A stretch of DNA of 64,000 nt from Paraeggerthella hongkongensis (GTDB taxonomy: Bacteria; Actinomycetota; Coriobacteriia; Coriobacteriales; Eggerthellaceae): positions 1-64,000 of the forward strand of contig NZ_QICD01000001.1 in assembly GCF_003726035.1 (NCBI RefSeq). The letters run 5' to 3'. Both the position numbers and the translations under genes were made by a program. Below are positions 32,965 through 41,532 of this stretch, piece after piece; position 1 is the stretch's first letter; every line of letters starts with the position of its first letter. The notes beneath the pieces are model-generated. The model was not told the origin of the DNA, searched no databases, and worked only from the letters and a program-made list of their open reading frames with translations.

Positions 32965-35616
32965 GTGGGAACGACATTAACACGACGTAATTTCGTCAAA
33001 TGGGGCACGGCTGCTGCGGGTGCGACAGCGCTGGTGGGTTTCGCTGGTTGTACTCCGAGCGGAAGCGATGGCGACGCCGCTTCTCAAGACGGCGCTGGGA
33101 AAAAAGCGGGTCAGTGGCTTAATGCTCCTTGCTACAACAACTGTAGCTGCGGTTCTTCCCGTTGTTTGAACAGGGTATACGTTGAGGACGGCGTACCGCT
33201 GAAGATCCGAACGGACGAGGCGGAAGAAGATACGTACGCAGTGCCTCAGCGCCGATCCTGCCTTCGCGGTCGCGCTAAGATCAGCGAAGTGCTTTCTCCT
33301 GCGCGTATCAAGTATCCCATGAAGCGAAAGAACTTCAGTTTGGACGACCCTCATGGCGAGCTGCGCGGCATTGATGAATGGGAGCGCCTGGAGTGGGACG
33401 AGGCTCTGGATCTTGTTGCCGAGGGCATTAAGAAAATGTTCGACAAGTATGGTCCGACGGGAATCCTGTGCGGTGCATCCAGCAATATCGGCGACGGCTA
33501 TTATGACCAGAACGTGTGTCTCTTGAATGCGCTTGGCGGATCGGTCCATGCTGAAGCTGGTACCGTGTCTTTCGGTTCATGGTCGGTCATCGATACCCAT
33601 ATGCTCGGTGGTATGGCTATGACCGTTACCCCGCATCATTTGCAGCTTGTCACCAGCGACCTCCATGTGGTATTCGGGTGCAACTGGGCGGCGAACAAAT
33701 CCGGCAACCATACCCTATATCTTGATGAATGCCGTAGGCGCGGGGCCAAGGTTATCGTTATTGATCCGTGGCTGAGCCAGACGGCTCAAATGGCTGCTGA
33801 CGAATGGATCCCGATTCTTCCCGGCTCCGACACGGCACTCGTTATTGCGATTTGCTACGAATGGATCAACGCCGGGACGTACGACCAGGAGTTTTTGAAT
33901 ACGTATTGCATCGGATTCGATGGCGACCATATGCCCGAAGGCGCTCCCGAGAATGCTTCCTGGAAAGATTACGTCATGGGAACTGGCTATGACATGACGC
34001 CGAAGACTCCTGAGTGGGCTGAAAAGATCTGCGGCGTGCCCGCTGACAAAATCCGCTCCTTGGCCGCCGAGATTGCCTCGGTAGATAAGGTGGATTTCAA
34101 CTGCGCGCAGTCGGCATCGAAGATCCCTGCCGGCGAGCAGTTTGTGCAGAGCTTCTATACCATGGCCCTCATGCACGGCGGCATTGGCACCCCTGGCCAC
34201 TACTTTGGTTGGTCGGGCGTGAAGGATTTTGCCAGCAGCGGTGTTAACCCTGGGCAATACTGCCCCGTCGACGCGGATCCTGCAAATCCGCTTCAGCCTG
34301 CTGGCGCTCCGGTTTACATGTATTACCCCATCCCTTCTTTTGCCACGTTGAAGGATCCGGATGGCTGGCTGAACCTGGAGCCTTCCGAATGCTGGCGTTC
34401 CATTCTTTCTGGCGAGTACGGACGCGACTGCTGGCCTACGGGCAAGCGTAAGGTCGATATTCATGCAGCGTACTTTGGCGGGCATATGAGCACGCTCAAC
34501 CAGATCCCCGACACCATGAACGGCATCAAGGCTGTGCGAGGCATGGATTTCGTTTGGGGCGTTAATCCGTTCTTTGATTCAACTCGCCAGTATTGTGATG
34601 TTGTGCTTCCTTGTTCGACGTTCTGGGAAAAGCCCGGCAAAGCATTCAGCGGAGATTATGCTTCCGCGTTGTGGTATGACAAAGTGATCGATCCTTTGTA
34701 CGAGTCGAAGTACGAGAGCTGGATTGCCGAAGAGCTTGCTGCTCGTTTGGGGCTTGATCCGAAGGTCGTTAATACACTGAGCGATGCCGAGCGCACTTAC
34801 GCTACGGTTCGCGATGCAAAGTATATGGATGGAACGACGTTCGAGGCTTCGCCTTTGCTTACGATTACCCAGGATGAGATCGACCAGTATTTCCCTGGCG
34901 TCGAAGGCGCCCCGCAGGAAGGTAAGTTCACGTTCCAGGAGTTCCGCGAAAAAGGTATTTTGAAAGCCGATTTGTCCGAGGACATGTTTATTCCCGAGCC
35001 GTACATGGCATTTATCTCCGACCCGCAAGCGAATCCGCTCAAGACCGCTTCCGGCAAGTTCGAGATTTATTGCGAGACAGCTGCTTTCATGATTAACTCC
35101 GTTGGCTATTCTACGATTGCGCCTATTGGTATGTACCAAATCGGCGATCCGGAGCAGGGAGCGGGAACCCAGACCGAAGAGTACCCGCTTCTCCTCTGGA
35201 CCCCCCATTCTTTGCGTCGAGCTCACTCCGTGAACGATAACGTGGTGTCGCTGCGAGAGGCTTTCCCGCAGGAGTGCTTTATAAGTACGGTTGACGCAGA
35301 AGCGCGTGGCATCAAGAATGGCGATGCGGTGCTTATGACCAGCCCGCACGGAAAAGTTCTCAGGCCTGCGAAGGTCATTCCTACGCTTGTTCCCGGTGCG
35401 GTTGCAATTCAGGATGGATCTTGGTTCCAGATTGATGAAGAAACGGGGATTGATCTTGGCGGGTGTCCTAACGTCTTGCAGGCTCCCAAATCTTCGGGTG
35501 GTGGATGCCAAGCTTGGACGGGCACGCTCGTCCAAGTTGAGAAGTACACGGGGAATTTGAAGCTTGACCCCGATAAGAACAGGCCCATCGTTATGCCCGT
35601 GGGCATCGGAGAATAG
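32965..35616 (+). CDS. Molybdopterin-dependent oxidoreductase, catalytic subunit (DMSO reductase family)
   Basis: An 883-residue Tat-exported enzyme. The N-terminus TTLTRRNFVKWG is a twin-arginine signal, ending in LVGFAGC, which is also a possible lipobox. The [4Fe-4S] region reads CYNNCSCGSSRC with a fourth Cys in RRSCLRGRAK. The rest spans the bis-MGD fold, including SDLHVVFGCNWAANKSGNHT and a C-terminal molydopterin-dinucleotide domain. By eye the Mo-ligand position falls in GTVSFGSW, possibly a serine. Substrate is unknown: DMSO or another S/N-oxide, or one of the dehydroxylase-type substrates used by relatives in gut Coriobacteriia. GTG at 32965 follows GGAGGGGG; the frame extends upstream to 32890 without a ribosome site. 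First gene of the operon A-B-chaperone-anchor. Confidence 0.9.
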   Translation: MGTTLTRRNFVKWGTAAAGATALVGFAGCTPSGSDGDAASQDGAGKKAGQWLNAPCYNNCSCGSSRCLNRVYVEDGVPLKIRTDEAEEDTYAVPQRRSCLRGRAKISEVLSPARIKYPMKRKNFSLDDPHGELRGIDEWERLEWDEALDLVAEGIKKMFDKYGPTGILCGASSNIGDGYYDQNVCLLNALGGSVHAEAGTVSFGSWSVIDTHMLGGMAMTVTPHHLQLVTSDLHVVFGCNWAANKSGNHTLYLDECRRRGAKVIVIDPWLSQTAQMAADEWIPILPGSDTALVIAICYEWINAGTYDQEFLNTYCIGFDGDHMPEGAPENASWKDYVMGTGYDMTPKTPEWAEKICGVPADKIRSLAAEIASVDKVDFNCAQSASKIPAGEQFVQSFYTMALMHGGIGTPGHYFGWSGVKDFASSGVNPGQYCPVDADPANPLQPAGAPVYMYYPIPSFATLKDPDGWLNLEPSECWRSILSGEYGRDCWPTGKRKVDIHAAYFGGHMSTLNQIPDTMNGIKAVRGMDFVWGVNPFFDSTRQYCDVVLPCSTFWEKPGKAFSGDYASALWYDKVIDPLYESKYESWIAEELAARLGLDPKVVNTLSDAERTYATVRDAKYMDGTTFEASPLLTITQDEIDQYFPGVEGAPQEGKFTFQEFREKGILKADLSEDMFIPEPYMAFISDPQANPLKTASGKFEIYCETAAFMINSVGYSTIAPIGMYQIGDPEQGAGTQTEEYPLLLWTPHSLRRAHSVNDNVVSLREAFPQECFISTVDAEARGIKNGDAVLMTSPHGKVLRPAKVIPTLVPGAVAIQDGSWFQIDEETGIDLGGCPNVLQAPKSSGGGCQAWTGTLVQVEKYTGNLKLDPDKNRPIVMPVGIGE

Positions 35617-35628
35617 GGGAGGCGCATC

Positions 35629-36255
35629 ATGACCCAGTACGCATTCTACTTCGATCAGGGCAAGTGCACCGGTTGTAAGACCTGCCAGGTTGCTTGCAAG
35701 GAGACCTATAAACTGCCGGTGAACAACCTGTACCGCAGGGTCCTCAACTATGCGGGTGGTACCTGGGCGAAAAACGAAGCGGGTAGTTACGTTCCCGATG
35801 GCGTGTTCGGGTACTTCACGTCCATCGCCTGCAACCACTGCGTTGATCCGGCGTGCGTGAAGAACTGCCCGACGGGCGCCATGCAGAAAGACGGCGAAAC
35901 CGGCATTGTGTGGACCGATCATGAAGTGTGCATCGGCTGCAAGACATGCTCGACTGTGTGTCCCTATGACGCGCCGACGTTTGGCGAAGAAACGGGCTAC
36001 ATGATGAAGTGCGACATGTGCAAGGCCGAGATCGAAGCTGGTGGAAAACCTATTTGCGTCACCGGTTGCCCCATGCGTGCGCTTGATTTCGGCACGCGCG
36101 AGGACATGATCGCGAAGTACGGCGAGGGCGACATCGAGGTTGAGCCTCTGCCAAAGGATACGACGCACCCGAACCTTATCATGAAGCCGCACCGCGACGC
36201 GCAGAAGACTGGCAGCGGTACGGGCGCACTTGTGAACTTGGAAGAAGAAGTGTAG
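35629..36255 (+). CDS. Four-cluster ferredoxin-type electron-transfer subunit (DmsB-like)
   Basis: A 208-residue DmsB/NrfC-type protein with sixteen cysteines in four groups: CTGCKTCQVACK, CNHCVDPACVKNC, CIGCKTCSTVC and CDMCKAEIEAGGKPICVTGC. It wires the membrane subunit to the catalytic subunit. GGGAGG precedes the ATG, 13 bases after the catalytic gene's stop. A pair of hairpins follows before the chaperone gene. Confidence 0.94.
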   Translation: MTQYAFYFDQGKCTGCKTCQVACKETYKLPVNNLYRRVLNYAGGTWAKNEAGSYVPDGVFGYFTSIACNHCVDPACVKNCPTGAMQKDGETGIVWTDHEVCIGCKTCSTVCPYDAPTFGEETGYMMKCDMCKAEIEAGGKPICVTGCPMRALDFGTREDMIAKYGEGDIEVEPLPKDTTHPNLIMKPHRDAQKTGSGTGALVNLEEEV

Positions 36256-36264
36256 AGCAACCTG

Positions 36265-36354
36265 CCCCGCCGCCGTACGTTTGGCGGCGGGGTATCGATC
36301 AACGCTGCCGCCAAAAGCCGGATGACCCTCCCTCCCCGTTCGGTTTTTGGCGGT
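36265..36354 (+). promoter_or_regulatory. Two hairpins in the gap between the FeS subunit and chaperone genes
   Basis: Hairpin 1: 10-bp stem CCCCGCCGCC (36265-36274) with 36283-36292. Hairpin 2: 13-bp stem with one G-U pair (36308-36320 with 36341-36353), the right arm containing TTTTT. They stand inside the operon, so may protect the 3' end of the A-B message or reduce readthrough to chaperone and anchor genes. Confidence 0.7.
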
Positions 36355-36375
36355 ACGTGTTTATAGGAGGTCACT

Positions 36376-37095
36376 ATGGGAATTTCGTACAGCGAAGACC
36401 AGCTTTCGTCAGCGGAAGTCGTGTTTGCGCAGGCTTCCCAGCTTTTGTATTGCGAGCCTGACAGCCAAAATGTGGCGAACTGCGCGCGTAGTCGGATGTT
36501 TGCAACCGCGCCTTATGGCATGGAAAGCAAGCGCGTCTGCCATGGTCTGGAGCTCATGAGCTCCTGGCTTGACGAGTGCGCTCCCGATGCAGATGCCGCG
36601 GCCTTCGAGGATCGCATGGGTTCCCTTCGTCGGGAGTGGTTTCGGCTGTTCCTTGGTGTGGGCACGCCAGACGCGCCTTGCTGGGAGTCGTTCTACCGCG
36701 AGCCGAATAGTCACTTGTTCGGAAAGCGTACGCTTGAAGTGCGGGATTGGTATCGCCGATACGGCTTGCAAATAGAAAAGCTTTACTCTGAGCCGGACGA
36801 CCATCTAGGGCTTATGCTGGGTTTCGTGAGCCGGCTGGTTGCGCTTGAAGCGGACGCCCTTGCCGCCAACGACGAAGAGGCTGCCGGTAAAGCGGCATCC
36901 GAGCAGGAAGAATTTTTGTCTGAGCATGTTCTGCCTTGGCTGGCGGCGTGGCGCTACAGTGTCGAGAAGAGCGCAACCTCGGATTACTTCCGCGGGGTTG
37001 GAGAGCTCGTGTTCGGCCTTTGCGAGCTGTACGCAGGGCGCTTTGATGTGACGTTTGATGAAGATGCGCAGGTGTTCAAGAAGGCTCGCGGCTAG
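36376..37095 (+). CDS. TorD/DmsD-family molybdoenzyme chaperone
   Basis: A 239-residue all-helical cytoplasmic protein with the family motif EPDDHLGLMLGF near residue 139-150. Such chaperones bind the Tat signal of the catalytic subunit and hold it until the cofactor is inserted. AGGAGG is 6 bases before the ATG. It is the third gene of the oxidoreductase operon. Confidence 0.9.
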   Translation: MGISYSEDQLSSAEVVFAQASQLLYCEPDSQNVANCARSRMFATAPYGMESKRVCHGLELMSSWLDECAPDADAAAFEDRMGSLRREWFRLFLGVGTPDAPCWESFYREPNSHLFGKRTLEVRDWYRRYGLQIEKLYSEPDDHLGLMLGFVSRLVALEADALAANDEEAAGKAASEQEEFLSEHVLPWLAAWRYSVEKSATSDYFRGVGELVFGLCELYAGRFDVTFDEDAQVFKKARG

Positions 37096-37152
37096 GCAAC
37101 ATAGAGCAAACACCCTATCATGGACGGCAACGTCTAACGGAGGGAGGCGACC

Positions 37153-38025
37153 ATGCTGGGGACGTTCGTGATTTTGTATCTGTTTCTTGGAGGATGCGGA
37201 GCGGGCGTTTTGTGTGTGACAGCTCTGTGGTCGCTTGCATTTCATGGTACGACAAGTCGCTCGCAGGCTCAAACTGAGTCATTCGGCGCATTGAAGGCTC
37301 GCTGTTATGGCATTGGCTTTGCTATGCTGTGTTTGGCGGCTTTGTGCTTGCTGTTGGATTTGGGCAGGCCGGAATTGTTTTTCCTGCTGTTCACACGGCC
37401 AACTTGGTCAATTCTGTCGTTTGGCTCTTTCGTTCTGCTCGCTAGTCTGCTGGTAAGCGGCTTCCTGGCGGCGTCGAACATGTTGTACATGCCGTCCATT
37501 CGCGCAGCTGCTCGCAAGATCGCCGAGGTTGCTTGCGTGGTCGTGTCTATCGGCATGATGACGTATACCGGCATATACGTGGCGTGCGTAGAGGCAGTTG
37601 CACTTTGGAACAATCTGGCTATTCCTGCATTGTTCGCGTTCTCGTCGCTTTCAGCGGGGCTTTCGACGGTGTTTCTAGTGGTGCCGTTCGTGCAGGGCAT
37701 TCAGCTGTTGGAGGGTTGGACGACGGCGCTTCATCGGGTGCATCTTGGCGTACTGTGCTTGGAATCGGTCGCTTTGGCTGCGTTTGTTGCCGCCGCCGCT
37801 GTGGATCCGTTTGCGGAAGGATCGATGCGGATCCTTTTGGGTGGGGAAGGGCTCGGCGCGTGGTTTCTTGTTGGCGTGGTGGGCATGGGGTTGGCTCTTC
37901 CCCTTGGAGTGGAGGCGTTTATGGCGCTTTCGAAGCGCTCCCTCCGCTTGCTTCCGGTGGACGCGCTATGCATCGTGGGCGGTCTTATCTTGCGCTTCTG
38001 CGTTGTTTGGTCGGGGATGCATTGA
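37153..38025 (+). CDS. NrfD/DmsC-like membrane anchor subunit
   Basis: A 290-residue protein with eight hydrophobic segments. NrfD-family features are GGCGAGVL in helix 1, LLDLGRPELFF after helix 2, and a closing LRFCVVWSGMH. It should hold the A-B complex at the outer face of the membrane and oxidise menaquinol. GGAGGGAGG is correctly placed before the ATG. It ends the operon. Confidence 0.92.
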   Translation: MLGTFVILYLFLGGCGAGVLCVTALWSLAFHGTTSRSQAQTESFGALKARCYGIGFAMLCLAALCLLLDLGRPELFFLLFTRPTWSILSFGSFVLLASLLVSGFLAASNMLYMPSIRAAARKIAEVACVVVSIGMMTYTGIYVACVEAVALWNNLAIPALFAFSSLSAGLSTVFLVVPFVQGIQLLEGWTTALHRVHLGVLCLESVALAAFVAAAAVDPFAEGSMRILLGGEGLGAWFLVGVVGMGLALPLGVEAFMALSKRSLRLLPVDALCIVGGLILRFCVVWSGMH

Positions 38026-38112
38026 GGTCGTGCGGTTGCGGGCGCGGGCCTGGCTTGATTCTTGTACAATGCAGAGCGAATAATCATTATGCGCACGGAT
38101 AAGGGAAGTGGT

Positions 38113-38559
38113 ATGGCGTTATTCGAGATAGACGAATCATCCGGGCTGCCCGTGTGGGTGCAGTTGCGCAACCGGTTCGTCTACTTGATCAAGACGGGCC
38201 ACTACAATCCGGGCGATCAGCTGCCCAGCGTGCGCACGCTTGCCGCTGAGGCGGCCATCAATTACAACACGGTGAGCAAGGTGTACGTTAATCTTGAGCA
38301 TGACGGTTATGTTGAATCGGTTCGCGGGCGAGGCGTATTTGTGCGCGATATCGGGGGTCTTGCTGCCGATGACGTGCGATCTATTGCTGACACGGAAATA
38401 GAGGAGAGCATCAAGCGGTGCTTGGCGCTTGGGATGACGATCGACGAGGTCATGCTCAGAATGATCGATGTTGCCCATAAGATTCAGCGGGAAACAGGTT
38501 CGAGCGATAGCATGAGGCGGGGGCTGTATGAAAAGTCGCAAAGGGAAAAAACAGACTGA
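38113..38559 (+). CDS. GntR-family regulator, YtrA subfamily
   Basis: A 148-residue repressor-type protein: winged helix-turn-helix (about 10-75, VWVQLRNRFVYLIKTGHY, then LPSVRTLAAEAAINYNTV) and only a short C-terminal helical tail, as in the YtrA group that controls small membrane or ABC operons. GGGAAG supports the ATG at 38113; earlier in-frame ATGs lie in the promoter, where TACAAT at 38065-38070 could be the -10. Its last 32 bases overlap the slipin gene, its likely target. Confidence 0.9.
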   Translation: MALFEIDESSGLPVWVQLRNRFVYLIKTGHYNPGDQLPSVRTLAAEAAINYNTVSKVYVNLEHDGYVESVRGRGVFVRDIGGLAADDVRSIADTEIEESIKRCLALGMTIDEVMLRMIDVAHKIQRETGSSDSMRRGLYEKSQREKTD

Positions 38560-39490
38560 AGCGGTAGCGAGCAAGCCGTTTTCCATCGAGCAGTACAATT
38601 CGCGCACGGACCGCAGGACGTCTCAGAACGGGCCGCTTGCGTTTTCGGTGTTTGTATTCGTGGCGGTGTTCGCGATATCGCTTGCTGTTGGTTATGTCGT
38701 AGCGGATGGGTTCAACGTATGGGGCATGGTTGCGGCATTCGCCCTTGCTTCTTTGGCCATTATGTCGGTCCATATTGCTATGCAGTGGGAGAAGGTCGTG
38801 GTGCTGCGGTTCGGCAAATTCAGCCGCACGAAAGGTCCCGGCCTGTACTTCACCATTCCGTTTATCGAACAAACTGCGCTCAAGGCTGACCAGCGCATCA
38901 TGGTGACGGGTTTCGGTGCAGAAGAAACGTTGACCAGCGATTTGGTTCCCATCAACGTGGATGCGGTGTTGTTTTGGATGGTATGGGATGCTGAGAAAGC
39001 GTGTCTTGAGGTGGAGAACTACTACAACTCCGTCTCGCTGGCGGCGCAGACGGCTTTGCGCGACGCCATCGGCCGGGCCAGCGTGAGTGAGGTGGCTATT
39101 CGTCGCAATCAGCTTGATCAGGAGCTCCAAGAGGTTATCGAGGATCGCACGTCATTGTGGGGTATAACCGTGTTGTCGGTGGAAATTCGCGACATCGTTA
39201 TTCCGCAGGAGCTGCAAGAAGTCATGTCCACCGAAGCTCAAGCTGAGCGCGAAAAGAACGCTCGCATGATGTTGGCTGAGGTGGAGAAGGATATTTCTTC
39301 TATGTTGGTTGACGCTGCGCACGTGTACGAGGAGAACGAAGTTGCCTTGCGCTTGCGCACGATGCACCTACTGTACGAAAGCGTGAAAGGCTCGGGCGGC
39401 ACCGTGGTCATTCCGAGTGCCTACAGCGAAGGTTTCAGCGATTCTGCGTTGAGCAGCATGGCGGATTCCCTTAAAACGCCGAAGGGGTAG
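38528..39490 (+). CDS. Slipin/stomatin-like SPFH-domain membrane protein
   Basis: A 320-residue protein with two adjacent N-terminal hydrophobic segments (about 37-85) followed by an SPFH domain (about 90-260): VVLRFGKFSRTKGPGLYFTI, then LRDAIGRASVSEVAIRRNQL and the helical ESTEAQAEREK-type coiled coil. Such proteins form oligomers that organise membrane microdomains and often work with NfeD or proteases; no such partner is adjacent. Translation probably couples to the overlapping GntR gene. Confidence 0.92.
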   Translation: MKSRKGKKQTEAVASKPFSIEQYNSRTDRRTSQNGPLAFSVFVFVAVFAISLAVGYVVADGFNVWGMVAAFALASLAIMSVHIAMQWEKVVVLRFGKFSRTKGPGLYFTIPFIEQTALKADQRIMVTGFGAEETLTSDLVPINVDAVLFWMVWDAEKACLEVENYYNSVSLAAQTALRDAIGRASVSEVAIRRNQLDQELQEVIEDRTSLWGITVLSVEIRDIVIPQELQEVMSTEAQAEREKNARMMLAEVEKDISSMLVDAAHVYEENEVALRLRTMHLLYESVKGSGGTVVIPSAYSEGFSDSALSSMADSLKTPKG

Positions 39491-39500
39491 AGGGGCATAG

Positions 39501-39584
39501 GTCGTTGTGCGCGCACTGCCGCAGGCGCATTGTCGCCCGAAACGTACGGTTTTGCCGCGAAAACCGTACGTTTCGGGCGACAAT
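39501..39584. repeat. Dispersed hairpin repeat, copy 2
   Basis: Same 84-base block as 31669-31752 with one difference. The stem is 25 bp perfect (39529-39553 with 39560-39584). It sits 25 bases past the stop of the carbonic anhydrase gene and could end its transcript, and also that of the slipin gene. Confidence 0.93.
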
Positions 39585-39609
39585 CCATTTTTCGTTGTAC
39601 GTTCGGGGC

Positions 39610-40185
39610 TTAGCAGATGGCCGTGAGTTCGCCGGTTTTGGAATCCATCACGTATCCGCCTACGCGTACATGCGGAGGCATGACCGGATGTTTGCGCACC
39701 ATGTCGACGCTTTTCCGCACGGCCTCTTCGGTATCTCCGAAGCCTGCCAGCCAATGGTCGAAATCTATCCCGCAATGGCGGGCGAATTCGATGCGTTCGG
39801 GGGATACGCCGAGTCGCTTCATGTTTTCTACCATGCTCGCGCCGCTCATGTGTTGCGCTCCGCAGTTCGTGTGCGCGACCACCATGACGTCTTCCACGCC
39901 CAGTTCGCATACGGCGATCAAGAGCGATCGCATCACGCTGCCGAATGGGTGAGAAACTTCGCCTCCTGCTACCTTGATGATCTTCGCATCGCCGTTCTTC
40001 AAGCCAAGAGCCGCCGCCAGCAGCTCGGTCAGGCGCGTATCCATGCACGAAACGATGGCGAGTTTTTTGTCAGGGTACTTGTCGGTGGCGTAGCGTTCGA
40101 ACTCGCGTTGCTCGACGAACGAGCGGTTGTGGGCGAGGATGTCTTCGACGGTGGAGGATGCGGTGATGCATCGACGTTGGTTCAT
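39610..40185 (-). CDS. Beta-carbonic anhydrase
   Basis: A 191-residue beta-class enzyme with the zinc site Cys 47 in SCMDTR (with catalytic Asp 49 and Arg 51), His 105 and Cys 108 in HTNC. It interconverts CO2 and bicarbonate in the cytoplasm. GAGAGGG lies upstream of the ATG. A relic of the C-terminus of a related gene lies at 31784-31907, and both are followed by the same hairpin repeat. Confidence 0.94.
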   Translation of the reverse strand: MNQRRCITASSTVEDILAHNRSFVEQREFERYATDKYPDKKLAIVSCMDTRLTELLAAALGLKNGDAKIIKVAGGEVSHPFGSVMRSLLIAVCELGVEDVMVVAHTNCGAQHMSGASMVENMKRLGVSPERIEFARHCGIDFDHWLAGFGDTEEAVRKSVDMVRKHPVMPPHVRVGGYVMDSKTGELTAIC

Positions 40186-40286
40186 GGTGCCCTCTCTTGT
40201 TTGAAGGGTGACATGGTGGGCGGCGACGGACGTTTGCCGGGATTTCGCGTCGTCCGTGTTGTTGGGCGCATGGTATGAAACAATGC

Positions 40287-40316
40287 GAAACGACCGCCCG
40301 ATGAGGCGGCCGTTTC
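40287..40316. terminator. Hairpin between carbonic anhydrase and rubrerythrin genes
   Basis: A 12-bp stem with one mismatch (40287-40298 with 40305-40316, arm GAAACGACCGCC). On the minus strand it follows the rubrerythrin stop and ends its message. Confidence 0.8.
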
Positions 40317-40338
40317 TTGTGTAGGTGAAAAGGTTAGC

Positions 40339-40941
40339 TTAGAACGCCTTGAAGGAAGCCTTCGGGCAGAAGCAGATGGGGCACTTCTCGAAATCCTCGC
40401 CCTTGTGGATGTAGCCGCAGATGGGGCACAGGTAGAACGCGTCGTCGTCGGCAGCGTCGAGGTCGTTGTAGGCGGCCAGGTAGCGCTCGGCATGCACGGA
40501 CTCGGCCAGTTTGGCGCGCGTGAACACCTGGACTGCCTTGGCGTTGCCCTCTTCCTGGGCCTTCTTGATGAACGCCGGGTACATGTCAGAGGTCTCGAAG
40601 ATCTCGCCCTGGGCTCCCATGATAAGGTTCAAGTCGGTCTGAGCGCCTTCGGCTTCGGGGGCTGCGGGCTTCTCATAGCCCGGCTCCATCTCGGCTACCA
40701 ACGCGTATTCCAAGCCGATATGGATCTGCTCGGCTGCCGAGGTGGCTTCGAACAGGCGGGCGATCTGATCGTAGCCCTGCTCCTTGGCGGCCTTGGCGAA
40801 TGCGGCGTACTTTGCGGAAGCGCCCGTCTCGCCGCCAATGGCTGCCTTCAGGTTGTCGAGCGTGGAGCCGACTTCGCACGTGCCGAAGCCGTTCATGTTC
40901 GTGGAGTTGTCAGCGGTAGGGATTTGCGCGCGCACTTTCAT
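40339..40941 (-). CDS. Rubrerythrin
   Basis: A 200-residue protein with a diiron four-helix domain (Glu ligands in GGETGASAKY, EQIHIG, ESVHAERY) and a C-terminal rubredoxin-like FeS knuckle, CPICGY-x8-CPICFC. It reduces hydrogen peroxide to water in anaerobes. GAAGGAG is upstream of the ATG. Its promoter carries a perfect palindrome of Fur/PerR type, which fits peroxide control. Confidence 0.95.
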   Translation of the reverse strand: MKVRAQIPTADNSTNMNGFGTCEVGSTLDNLKAAIGGETGASAKYAAFAKAAKEQGYDQIARLFEATSAAEQIHIGLEYALVAEMEPGYEKPAAPEAEGAQTDLNLIMGAQGEIFETSDMYPAFIKKAQEEGNAKAVQVFTRAKLAESVHAERYLAAYNDLDAADDDAFYLCPICGYIHKGEDFEKCPICFCPKASFKAF

Positions 40942-40988
40942 GGATGCATGCTCCTTCTCGTCTTGGTTCGTTTTCTCATCTTAAAATC

Positions 40989-41045
40989 TTAATGAGAATA
41001 AATCTCATTAACTGGAATACTACCTTGAACGCCAGGTGCATGCAA
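40989..41045 (-). promoter_or_regulatory. Rubrerythrin promoter with Fur/PerR-like operator
   Basis: On the minus strand TTGCAT (41040-41045), 17 bases, TAGTAT (41017-41022) forms the promoter. The palindrome TTAATGAGA-ATAAA-TCTCATTAA at 40989-41011 covers the expected transcription start, so a bound repressor would block initiation. Confidence 0.8.
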
Positions 41046-41100
41046 GAGGGTAATCGAAACGGATGACAAGGCTTCGCACAAAGTTCATACGGCCCTTATA

Positions 41101-41130
41101 TTGCGAACAAATGTACCCTTATGGTATACT
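41101..41130 (+). promoter_or_regulatory. Promoter of the AbrB-RelE type module
   Basis: TTGCGA (41101-41106), 18 bases, TATACT (41125-41130), 37 bases before the antitoxin ATG. Confidence 0.65.
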
Positions 41131-41166
41131 GCCGCCAAGAACCAAGCGCTTGGTAAGGAGAAGGAT

Positions 41167-41532
41167 ATGAACGTTGCGGTTTTGGAAAAGCCTCAAGCTA
41201 TCAAAATATCGAGCAAACGGCAGATCACCATCCCGGCGAAAATATATGAAAAGGCTGGCTTTGGGGAGTACGCCCTGTGCACCTGGACCGACAAAGGGAT
41301 GTTCCTTCAGCCTCTTGAGGTGGAAGACGAGGATGTGACGGTTGATATCCTGCGCCATTTGATCTCGGAAGGTTACGAAGGCGAGGAACTGATTGAGCAA
41401 TACTGCTCTTTGAAAAAGAAAGTGGTCTCGGTGAGGGAGAAGGTCGAGGAAGCAGAGCGAGATATCGAAGAGGGACGCTATATGACATACGAAGATATGC
41501 GCGCTAGGATTCGGGATGAATACGGATTTTAG
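41167..41532 (+). CDS. AbrB/SpoVT-type antitoxin
   Basis: A 121-residue protein. The N-terminal swapped-hairpin DNA-binding domain reads AIKISSKRQITIPAKIYEKAG; the C-terminal half is charged and helical (EKVEEAERDIEEG), suited to wrapping the toxin. AAGGAGAAGG precedes the ATG at 41167. Its last 17 bases overlap the toxin gene. It should neutralise the toxin and repress its own promoter. Confidence 0.88.
   Translation: MNVAVLEKPQAIKISSKRQITIPAKIYEKAGFGEYALCTWTDKGMFLQPLEVEDEDVTVDILRHLISEGYEGEELIEQYCSLKKKVVSVREKVEEAERDIEEGRYMTYEDMRARIRDEYGF

Noticed and set aside
34579-36192. 537-codon minus-strand open frame opposite the molybdoenzyme genes
   Set aside because: It runs across two conserved genes and their gap; composition and lack of motifs mark it as a shadow.
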